Shown: positions 1 through 5,130 of the stretch, piece by piece
Layout: each line of letters starts with the position of its first letter
How positions within the stretch are numbered: the stretch's first letter is position 1
From: Acidimicrobiia bacterium
Lineage (GTDB): Bacteria; Actinomycetota; Acidimicrobiia; Spongiisociales; UBA5794
NCBI GenBank assembly: GCA_013001485.1
Contig: JABDMN010000336.1
Span: 1 to 5,130 of the forward strand
Length of the DNA stretch: 5,130 nucleotides
Direction of reading: 5' to 3'
Notes under the pieces: model-generated
What the model saw: only the letters and a program-made list of their open reading frames with translations
Told to the model about the DNA's origin: nothing
Database searches by the model: none
Made by a program: the position numbers and the translations under genes

Positions 1-1
1 G

Positions 2-169
2 GTCCCAGCCGGCGATGGCGAGTGGCGAGGCAGCGTGAGCGTCGGCGTCGGTGCAAAGACCTCGGAGATGGCGAAAGCTGGCGAGCTTATCAAGGCGGCC
101 GACGATGCCGTGTACATGGCGAAACGCGACGGTCGCAACTGCGTCCGAGTGCCGCTCACTGCGGCCTAG
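2..169 (+). CDS. C-terminal end of a GGDEF-domain protein (probable diguanylate cyclase), 5' end outside window
   Basis: Frame 2 reads without a stop from the window edge to TAG at 167-169, giving the last 55 residues of a longer protein. The visible part matches the end of a GGDEF domain: a beta strand VSVGVG, then a helix ending in AADDAVYMAKRDGRN and a final strand CVRV, close to the family pattern of a (V/I)S(I/V)G(V/I) strand followed by AD-ALY-AK--GRN-V. The GGDEF family makes cyclic di-GMP from two GTP. The active-site GG(D/E)EF loop and any inhibitory I-site lie upstream, so catalytic competence cannot be judged. The GGDEF domain is at the extreme C-terminus, with only a short tail (PLTAA) after the last strand, as is common when an N-terminal sensor or receiver domain controls it. 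No terminator hairpin is seen after the stop. Family assignment is fairly sure; activity is inferred. Confidence 0.85.
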   Translation, partial: VPAGDGEWRGSVSVGVGAKTSEMAKAGELIKAADDAVYMAKRDGRNCVRVPLTAA

Positions 170-191
170 ACGCAGGGAAACCCCCACGCGC

Positions 192-222
192 GCGACAACC
201 CGCTCGACATCGGCTATAGCCG
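192..222 (+). promoter_or_regulatory. Candidate sigma70-type promoter with a 12-bp palindrome over its -10 region
   Basis: A GCGACA hexamer at 192-197 (four of six matches to TTGACA) lies 17 bp before TATAGC at 215-220 (four of six matches to TATAAT). The -10 hexamer sits inside a perfect palindrome, CGGCTATAGCCG, at 211-222. A start site near 227 would give a leader of about 25 nt before the ATG at 252. The palindrome over the -10 region could be an operator for a dimeric regulator. Both hexamers are partial matches in GC-rich DNA, so this is a suggestion only. Confidence 0.35.
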
Positions 223-251
223 GGCACCACATCGAGTAGGAGCAGGGCACC

Positions 252-908
252 ATGAATCAGGTTCGATTTCTTATGCTGTGCGTTCTGGGCATGTCCGCGC
301 TTGTCCAAGGGTGCAACACCACCTGCGTCAACGGTTATTACGGGAGTGTTTGCTACACCACCGGCTACTACTACGACAGCCGTGTTTCGGGCATCGACTA
401 CGAAACGCGCCTGGGCGACGAGGTCGTCGCGACCGGAGTCACCGGCGACAACGGCGATCCGGGCCGCTTCCTCTTCGTCGAGGGCGCCACGGTTTCGTTT
501 TCTCTGGGCGGAACCGACTTGGGCGAGGCGGCTGCCAACGAACGGGTCACCCTGTTCGACGTTGTGGGCATCACAGAGCAGGCGATCGGCGGTTGCGATG
601 TCAGCGCTAGCCTCCCCGACGACGGGAGCGCATTTCGAATCGTGCACAACGTCGCAGCCCTTCTTCAGACGCTCGACACCGACGGCGATCCTACGGGCAC
701 GATCGACATCAGCCCGGAGGTCGCGGCGCTCCTCGAGAACGTGAGCATCGACTTCGACCAACCGTGGGAAGCATTTCGAGCGGACACCGATCTGCAAGGC
801 CTGCTGGCCGCGGCCAACGACGGCGAGCTATTCCAAGCAGTACGCGAGCTACGCGAACGGGAAGACGCACTGAGAGCCCTCTACCAGGGCATCGGCCTCT
901 GCCCGTAG
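252..908 (+). CDS. Small secreted lipoprotein of an unnamed 'DSxVSGxxY ... LLQTLDxDGDP' family
   Basis: A 218-residue protein of unknown function. The ATG at 252 is supported by AGGAG at 238-242 with 9 nt spacing. Residues 1-20 form a lipoprotein signal peptide with a single basic residue (Arg5), a hydrophobic core and a lipobox VQG-C with Cys21 as the acylation site; Gln at -2 is unusual. Residues 21-41 are rich in Cys, Tyr and Gly (Cys21, 25 and 34, with Tyr pairs and a triple). From residue 42 the chain resembles a domain I recognise from large exported proteins of proteobacteria: DSRVSGIDYET, a Gly/Asp turn, a strand pair FLFVEGATVSFSLGG, then LGEAA, LFDVVG, and finally NVAALLQTLDTDGDP at 133-147. 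The last segment looks like an Asp-rich, possibly Ca2+-binding, loop after a helix. The C-terminal 50 residues look helical and charged, ending in Cys217-Pro218. In the family this module is often one part of a longer protein; here it is nearly the whole mature chain. It is probably anchored in the outer membrane or at the cell surface. It converges on the gene at 930-2546 with 21 bp between stops. Confidence 0.9.
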   Translation: MNQVRFLMLCVLGMSALVQGCNTTCVNGYYGSVCYTTGYYYDSRVSGIDYETRLGDEVVATGVTGDNGDPGRFLFVEGATVSFSLGGTDLGEAAANERVTLFDVVGITEQAIGGCDVSASLPDDGSAFRIVHNVAALLQTLDTDGDPTGTIDISPEVAALLENVSIDFDQPWEAFRADTDLQGLLAAANDGELFQAVRELREREDALRALYQGIGLCP

Positions 909-929
909 GCGTCAAGATCGGCGGCGCGG

Positions 930-2546
930 CTACGTGCGCTTCTCGTCCGCTCGCGATCGCAGCGGCCGGACCACCCAGTAAAGCATGGCGACGAGGGCCA
1001 CGGTGTAGAGCGCAATGGTGACCACTGGGCTGGGTGCAGGCGGGACGCTGCTGACGAACACCCAGCTAAGCGCGAACCCGATGAGGCCTTTGCGGCTGTC
1101 CACGCTATCGAGCTCCAGGGTCATGAGCCAGAGGACCGGAGCGACACCGTAGATGGGAACCAACGCGCTCCGCAAAGATGCGAGGATCAGGAGCGCCAGC
1201 CAGAGTTGCACCCTGCCGACGCGATCGACGTCGAGGCGCGCAGCGTACCAGGTCGCTATCAGGATGAGCACCGTATAGACCGTTGACGTTGGACCGAGCC
1301 ATGCGCTGGCGCCTTCGACCCCGAGCAAATCCAGCTTCCAGACCATGCCCGGAACGGAAAGGTTGGTGGTGATGACCAGCGGGTCGGTGACAAACGAGAA
1401 CGCCTCGCCCGACAAGAGCCTCGGCAGCGTGTAGCCGAAGAACTGCGCGAAAGGAGTTCTCCCCGTCACAGCCAACGACAGGCCCGCAAATACGGCGCCA
1501 AACAACGTCGTCCACGCGAGGTCGCGCCACCGCTTCTGAAACACCATGTAGAGAACCAGGATCCCCGGAAAGAGCTTGGAGGCGATGCCCCCTGCCAAGA
1601 GCACCCCACCGAGCACCGGACGCTTGACCTCGAACGCCAGCATGGCGGCCATCGTGGTCCAGATGGTGAAGAGGTGAATTTGCCCAAACTGCAGGTTGAA
1701 CATCGTCGGCATCGAGGCCAGCACCAGTGGGAGCATCCACAACGACCAGGCGCCCGCCGATCCGCCGATCCAGAGCGCCAGCAAGACCGCAAAGGCGACG
1801 AAAGTCAGTATTTGAATCGCGAACCAAATCGACCGTATGACGAGGTAGTCGTTGCTGACGGCGAGCCAGGTTCGAGGGAGCAACAAGAACGGCGGCGGAT
1901 AGTGAAACGAGTCGTCTAGATACGGCTGCAGACCCGCTACCGAGGTCGGGATCTCCTCGGCCTCGGTGAGACCGAAGTTCGGGTAGTGCTTGGTATCGTA
2001 GAGGTTCGGGTCGTTCTGGCGGCTGAGGTCGGCGGCATGCACGTACGACGCCATGCACATGTGCGTGACCGTGAACTCGACGGGCGGAAAGGTCGATGCC
2101 CATGTGCTGTCGCGGTCGGTCATGAAGGCGCTCAACCGGGACAGCTGAACGAGCATGAGCAGCGCGAGCATCGCCCAGGCGACGGTCTTTGGGCGGGAGC
2201 GTTCCCAGGCGCCCTCAACGGACTTGGGGAGCGCCCGATCGATGCGGCTCGCCAAGACGCTCGAAAGCACGCCCGCCAAGATCGAGAGCGGCCCGAAGCC
2301 CCAGGGCAGGACCCCCGCGGCGGCCAGTCCCGCCGCGACGAACCCAGCGGCCAACCCTCCGGCGACCCACGAGGGCTTCCACCAGTACAGCAGACCGGCG
2401 GCGACCACAGGCAACACCATCGCGGGTGCTGCTGGCCCTAGCGCGGGCCCCAGCCAAGCGACCTGAAGTGTCGCCGCCGCATGCAGACAGACGATGCTCA
2501 CCGGAGTGGCAACGGCAACCGCGACGCCTCGACGTTCCCACGACAT
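930..2546 (-). CDS. Polytopic membrane protein, probable GT87/DUF2029-type glycosyltransferase
   Basis: A 538-residue, strongly hydrophobic protein with roughly 12 predicted membrane segments. It resembles the GT87 (DUF2029) integral-membrane glycosyltransferases of the GT-C fold, which move a sugar, often mannose, from a polyprenyl-phosphate donor to an acceptor outside the cytoplasmic membrane. Supporting features are an acidic extracytoplasmic loop after an early membrane segment (DRDST, 144-148), NDPNLYD at 178-184, HYPPPF at 215-220 just before a membrane helix, FGQIHLF at 287-293, and SKLFPGI at 323-329 followed by a basic QKRWRD turn. The KxFPG and YxPPF patterns are the most telling. 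The family is commonly about 400-450 residues; the extra length is mainly an Ala/Gly-rich N-terminal membrane block (residues 1-100). The tail RSRADEKRT is basic and probably cytoplasmic. The ATG at 2546 is chosen because an in-frame TAG lies 18 nt upstream and no other start lies between. The Shine-Dalgarno is poor: GGGGAGG is about 18 nt away and only AAGG lies close. Sugar and acceptor cannot be inferred. The gene stands alone, with no visible cell-wall or polysaccharide operon partners in the window. Confidence 0.85.
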   Translation of the reverse strand: MSWERRGVAVAVATPVSIVCLHAAATLQVAWLGPALGPAAPAMVLPVVAAGLLYWWKPSWVAGGLAAGFVAAGLAAAGVLPWGFGPLSILAGVLSSVLASRIDRALPKSVEGAWERSRPKTVAWAMLALLMLVQLSRLSAFMTDRDSTWASTFPPVEFTVTHMCMASYVHAADLSRQNDPNLYDTKHYPNFGLTEAEEIPTSVAGLQPYLDDSFHYPPPFLLLPRTWLAVSNDYLVIRSIWFAIQILTFVAFAVLLALWIGGSAGAWSLWMLPLVLASMPTMFNLQFGQIHLFTIWTTMAAMLAFEVKRPVLGGVLLAGGIASKLFPGILVLYMVFQKRWRDLAWTTLFGAVFAGLSLAVTGRTPFAQFFGYTLPRLLSGEAFSFVTDPLVITTNLSVPGMVWKLDLLGVEGASAWLGPTSTVYTVLILIATWYAARLDVDRVGRVQLWLALLILASLRSALVPIYGVAPVLWLMTLELDSVDSRKGLIGFALSWVFVSSVPPAPSPVVTIALYTVALVAMLYWVVRPLRSRADEKRT

Positions 2547-2562
2547 GACCTTGTGCGGATAC

Positions 2563-2570
2563 TACCTCCC
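2563..2570 (-). promoter_or_regulatory. Misplaced Shine-Dalgarno-like GGGGAGG, overlapping a -10-like TAGTAT, before the GT87-like gene
   Basis: Read on the minus strand, GGGGAGG is followed by TAGTAT and then 12 nt to the ATG at 2546. The purine run is too far from this ATG (about 18 nt) to be a standard ribosome binding site. TAGTAT matches four of six bases of a -10 hexamer and would give a leader of only about five or six nt, that is, near-leaderless translation. No matching -35 is seen at 16-18 bp. Either reading is tentative, but the spacing bears on the start-codon choice. Confidence 0.25.
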
Positions 2571-2596
2571 CATTCTCGAACCTGCCGCTTGATTCA

Positions 2597-2639
2597 CCAG
2601 CCGCGCTCGAGTCCGACGACGCTCTGGCAGAGCGGCTGG
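2597..2639. repeat. Nested inverted repeats with mutually exclusive pairing
   Basis: CCAGCCGC at 2597-2604 is the exact reverse complement of GCGGCTGG at 2632-2639, and the stem can gain two more pairs (TC with GA) past a two-base bulge. Inside it, CGCTCT (2620-2625) and AGAGCG (2629-2634) form a perfect 6-bp stem with a 3-nt loop. The two stems share bases 2632-2634, so they compete. The element lies 51-93 nt upstream of the GT87-like gene's ATG on the minus strand. No T-run follows on either strand, so it is not a classical intrinsic terminator. It could be an RNA switch in the leader, an operator, or chance. Confidence 0.4.
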
Positions 2640-2760
2640 CCGGCACCAGTCGTTGCCTCGTCGGCCTTGGCGGCTAGGCCCACCCGTGGCTCCCCGCCCC
2701 ACGGTCCCCATCGGGACGTTGACATCTATGCTTGGCAGAACCGCCGGACACGAACGCCTG

Positions 2761-2770
2761 GTTTCGAAAC
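2761..2770. repeat. 10-bp perfect palindrome GTTTCGAAAC
   Basis: A fully self-complementary, AT-richer decamer in the middle of the divergent intergenic region. Its size and symmetry suit a binding site for a dimeric regulator, but nothing here identifies one. Palindromes of this length can also arise by chance. Confidence 0.3.
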
Positions 2771-2827
2771 GGACCCTCGGCGTGTTCCAAATGGGCTAAG
2801 AGAGAAGGGCGATGGCGTGAGCCAGCA

Positions 2828-2842
2828 CACGAGCGTCTCGTG
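2828..2842. repeat. Inverted repeat CACGAG-CGT-CTCGTG
   Basis: A perfect 6-bp stem with a 3-nt spacer, ending 47 bp upstream of the -35 of the promoter candidate at 2890-2919. It has the same 6/3/6 geometry as the inner repeat at 2620-2634 but a different sequence. There is no T-run, so a terminator role is unlikely. It could be an upstream operator for the large lipoprotein gene. Confidence 0.3.
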
Positions 2843-2889
2843 CCGCTGCGACATCTCTGATTCAGCCAACGGCATGCCCAAAGGGTTCT

Positions 2890-2919
2890 TGAATCGCTTC
2901 TCGACAGCGTGTTAGCGTC
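2890..2919 (+). promoter_or_regulatory. Candidate promoter for the large lipoprotein gene
   Basis: TTGAAT at 2890-2895 (four of six matches to TTGACA) is followed after 18 bp by TAGCGT at 2914-2919, preceded by TG at 2911-2912 in the position of an extended -10. A start near 2926 would give a leader of about 75 nt before the ATG at 3002. In my recollection, TTG-to-TAGC elements of this kind are frequent upstream of genes in myxobacterial genomes; that is general experience, not a computed result. Confidence 0.4.
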
Positions 2920-3001
2920 GGGCTCCGCCGCCCCCCAACCTTTCATGATCACGGCCGAGTCCGCCCACGCGTGAATCGGTACCTTGCCGGAGTAGTCGTT
3001 C

Positions 3002-5130
3002 ATGATCCGTTCATCGATTTCAAACTTGGCCGTCGTATGTTCCCTCGCAACGGCGTTTGCGTTTGCTGGTTGCTCTTCGAGCGACGCGCCGTCTTCAGGC
3101 GGCGGCGACACCGGCTCACTTTCACTCGACCTGCAGCTGTCGAATGGCGCGGAGATCAGTACCGTCGAGTGGGTGATCACCCGCCCTGGGATGGATCCCA
3201 TGAGCGGCAGGATCGACACCAGCGCGCCGGGTGCCACGGCCTCGATCGAGGTCTACGGCCTCGAGCCCGGTGACGGCTACCAGATCGACATGACGGCCCA
3301 GGCGACCGACGAGCAGACCAACTGCAGGGGAGCCACCGACTTCACGGTCACCGTCGGCCAGGCCACCGAGATCATGGTGATCCTGAACTGCAAGAGCCCC
3401 GCCCGGTTCGGCGCCGTGCGGGTCAACGGCAAATTCAACATCTGCGCAGAGCTCACAAAGATGGTCGTGTCGCCGCTTCAGACTTCGGTTGGCAATACGA
3501 TCGATCTGTTTGCTGCGGGTGAGGATGCAGAGGGTGACGAAATCGCGTTCTCATGGGCGGCAGAGGGTGGCGTCGTAAATGCGAACACCGCCCCGGAAGC
3601 CACCTTCACCTGTGTCGATGTAGGTGAGGGCTCTGTGACCGTGACGGTCTCCGACGACGACTTCGATTACTGCACCAGCAGCTGGACCGTGCCGGTGACC
3701 TGCGTTGGCGACCCAGCAGGCGTGGCAACCGTGACGGCTGCACATTTCGCGCCGCAGATTCCGACAGCGGAAAACACTGCTGTCGCGATCTACGTCAATG
3801 GCGCCGAGGTCACCCAGCTCGGCACCATCGAATACGGCGACACGACGGGACGCGTTGAGCTTCCTGCGCCAGGGGTCTACGATATCGGAGTCGGTTTGCC
3901 CGGTGCTGAAGGTCCGCTCGTCGAGCTGATGGACGTGGAGCTCAACGATGGCAACGACATTGCGGCGGTGGCATACCGTACGAACGAGGAGCTGCCGGTT
4001 GCGCTGTTCGCGTGCAATCTTTCGACGAACGGGCTCGAGGAAGGCAGCGGTCGCGTATACGTGAGCCATGGTGCCAACGACGCCGCTCTTGATCCCGTCG
4101 ACATCATTCTCACCGACGAGGGCGCATGTCCGCCGCCGCTGCTCGACGACCTCGAGTTCGGGGAAACGCGCGTCGAGGGTGGTCTCGACCTACCGACTGC
4201 GATCTACAGCCTCGGCTTCGACCTCGCTCCCGGGGACTGCACGGCCGAGGTGCTGTTTACGGCTCCTGTGACGCCAGCGGTGACCACGGTCCTCGTCGCT
4301 GTGGACGAGGATCCTGGCGCGGGACTTTCACCGCAGGTTTGGGCGCTGGTAGACGCGGAGACGGTCTTGGACCTCATCCAGCCCCTCATCGAGTGCAACC
4401 AAGATGCCGATTGCGACCAGGGCCAAATCTGCGTCGCCAACGAGTGCCTCGTTGACCCCGAGGTGTTCTGCGACACCGGGGTCTGTACGGAGGACTCCGT
4501 CGCGAGAGCCGACTGTGTTGAAACGTTCCTCGCTTGCATCGCAGGGAATTCCAACGACGAGGGATGCTTTGCCTCGGCGCTTCTCGAGTGCAGCGTCGAG
4601 GTGGAGTATGCACGGGACTTCGAGGATCCCCCGATCGTCCAGCAGGACCCAGACACGCTGGCAAACGACGGCTGGGTGGTTTTCGCCAACGTGTTCAACC
4701 CTGACGGCTCGTACGATCGCGGCTACGGCGGGCCAGCCCCCAACGCTGGAGCGCCGGACGGCGGCCAAGGCTTCTGCGGGATCGATATAGGCCAGGGCGG
4801 CCCCACCCAGGGCGGCCAGCAATTGGTCATCTTCAGCGACTACAACAATCCGGACCAAGGCAACGGGTCTCGAATCGAGGCCAACACGTACCGTGAACGG
4901 GCTATCACGCTCGACGACGTCGGCCGAACGGTCACCTTCAGCTTCGACGTCAAGCGCGGCAACATCAACGATCCGGAGGATGAAAGCTGCATCATCACGC
5001 CAAATCCTCCCTGCGACAGCACGGCCTTTGCGTTCATCAAAACCCTGGATCCGGGCGACGAGTTCACAACGACGAACTTCGTCATGGAGGATACGACCGA
5101 GGTCCCCGATCTCTGGGGTCGGTTGTCGCT
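3002..5130 (+). CDS. Large multidomain secreted lipoprotein (PKD-like, tandem DUF4397-like, Cys-rich and jelly-roll-like parts), 3' end outside window
   Basis: One frame is open from ATG 3002 to the window edge: 709 full codons and no stop. GGAG at 2989-2992 lies 9 nt before the ATG, and an in-frame TAG at 2993-2995 excludes an earlier start. Residues 1-23 are a lipoprotein signal ending FAG-C, with Cys24 acylated; 25-38 are a Ser/Gly-rich tether. Residues 39-135 form a beta-rich domain with Cys108 and Cys130. Residues 150-235 resemble a PKD/Ig-like domain (DLFAAGEDAEGDEIAFSWAA, then TFTC and VTVTVSDDD), with Cys148, 204, 224 and 234. Residues 241-332 and 350-440 look like two DUF4397-type repeats: AHFAP...VAIYVNG, then LPAPGVYDIGV, and a second YVSHGAND...VDIIL. 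Residues 465-482 hold a CxxDxDCxxGxxC knot, followed by more Cys to 530. From about 536 a jelly-roll-like domain begins (DFED, GWVVFANVF, GYG, SDYNN, FSFDVKRGN, AFIKTLDP) and continues past the edge. No catalytic motif is seen. A role in surface binding or adhesion is inferred. Confidence 0.92.
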   Translation, partial: MIRSSISNLAVVCSLATAFAFAGCSSSDAPSSGGGDTGSLSLDLQLSNGAEISTVEWVITRPGMDPMSGRIDTSAPGATASIEVYGLEPGDGYQIDMTAQATDEQTNCRGATDFTVTVGQATEIMVILNCKSPARFGAVRVNGKFNICAELTKMVVSPLQTSVGNTIDLFAAGEDAEGDEIAFSWAAEGGVVNANTAPEATFTCVDVGEGSVTVTVSDDDFDYCTSSWTVPVTCVGDPAGVATVTAAHFAPQIPTAENTAVAIYVNGAEVTQLGTIEYGDTTGRVELPAPGVYDIGVGLPGAEGPLVELMDVELNDGNDIAAVAYRTNEELPVALFACNLSTNGLEEGSGRVYVSHGANDAALDPVDIILTDEGACPPPLLDDLEFGETRVEGGLDLPTAIYSLGFDLAPGDCTAEVLFTAPVTPAVTTVLVAVDEDPGAGLSPQVWALVDAETVLDLIQPLIECNQDADCDQGQICVANECLVDPEVFCDTGVCTEDSVARADCVETFLACIAGNSNDEGCFASALLECSVEVEYARDFEDPPIVQQDPDTLANDGWVVFANVFNPDGSYDRGYGGPAPNAGAPDGGQGFCGIDIGQGGPTQGGQQLVIFSDYNNPDQGNGSRIEANTYRERAITLDDVGRTVTFSFDVKRGNINDPEDESCIITPNPPCDSTAFAFIKTLDPGDEFTTTNFVMEDTTEVPDLWGRLS

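Larger units (their letters stand above)
2547..3001. other. 455-bp divergent intergenic region between the GT87-like gene and the large lipoprotein gene
   Basis: No convincing coding sequence is present: open frames crossing it on either strand give Arg/Pro/Ser-rich translations with no recognisable motif. It must hold the control regions of two divergent genes. Visible elements are inverted repeats at 2597-2639 and 2828-2842, a 10-bp palindrome GTTTCGAAAC at 2761-2770, a promoter-like element at 2890-2919, and a nine-residue mini-frame at 2945-2974. The length is generous for two promoters, so a small RNA or extra operators could be hidden here. I see no tRNA-like fold or Rho-independent terminator. 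Confidence 0.7.

Noticed and set aside
156..797. 213-codon minus strand frame opposite the small lipoprotein
   Set aside because: The + strand gene has a Shine-Dalgarno, a lipobox and family motifs; the antisense product has no recognisable feature.
909..929. Bidirectional intrinsic terminator between the convergent genes
   Set aside because: The gap is GC-rich but has no clean inverted repeat and no T- or A-run.
953..960. GCGATCGC octamer palindrome
   Set aside because: A single copy within coding sequence in GC-rich DNA; no evidence of over-representation in the window.
1105..2103. 332-codon minus strand frame inside the GT87-like gene, in another frame
   Set aside because: The composition is Arg/Gly/His-rich and lacks membrane segments, while the overlapping 538-codon frame has clear family motifs. 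It is a GC-driven shadow frame.
2481..2915. 144-codon + strand open frame covering most of the divergent intergenic region
   Set aside because: The translation is Arg/Pro/Ser-rich with no motif, it begins inside the GT87-like gene on the opposite strand, and its ATG lacks a good Shine-Dalgarno. High-GC DNA produces such frames by chance.
2547..3001. Possible tRNA or CRISPR-like content in the intergenic region
   Set aside because: No cloverleaf with a T-arm consensus and no regularly spaced repeats could be found by eye.
2674..3237. 187-codon minus strand open frame overlapping the start of the large lipoprotein
   Set aside because: It is antisense to the signal peptide and first domain of a well-supported gene, and its translation shows no recognisable domain.
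3551..4858. Long minus strand open frames opposite the large lipoprotein (172 and 176 codons)
   Set aside because: They mirror the codon bias of the + strand gene, which has clear domain matches throughout; the antisense translations have none.

Overview
The window is a high-GC, gene-dense piece of bacterial chromosome. The GC content, the two export-type lipoproteins, and a very large lipoprotein built from PKD-like, DUF4397-like, Cys-rich and jelly-roll-like parts all fit a member of the Myxococcota or a related deltaproteobacterial lineage. That assignment is inference from gene style; there is no rRNA or other marker here.

Layout from left to right. Bases 2-169 (+) are the last 55 codons of a GGDEF (diguanylate cyclase) protein whose body lies outside the window. 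After an 82-bp gap holding a promoter-like element and a 12-bp palindrome comes a small lipoprotein gene, 252-908 (+). It converges, with only 21 bp between stop codons, on a 538-codon gene at 930-2546 (-) for a polytopic membrane protein that looks like a GT87/DUF2029-type glycosyltransferase. A 455-bp non-coding stretch, 2547-3001, separates that gene from a divergent gene on the + strand. It carries several inverted repeats and a plausible promoter. From 3002 an uninterrupted + strand frame runs to the window edge. It encodes at least 709 residues of a multidomain secreted lipoprotein whose C-terminus is missing.

The genes do not form an obvious operon or a defined pathway. The common theme is the cell envelope: two predicted lipoproteins and one membrane glycosyltransferase, next to a c-di-GMP signalling enzyme. 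A functional link, such as c-di-GMP control of surface or adhesive components, is possible but is not shown by the sequence. I see no transposase, integrase, CRISPR array, tRNA, rRNA or toxin-antitoxin pair. I do not see clear evidence for an undescribed multi-gene system. The items most worth a second look are the mosaic lipoprotein at 3002, the possible alternative RNA folds in the leader of the glycosyltransferase gene, and the palindrome over the -10 region upstream of 252.
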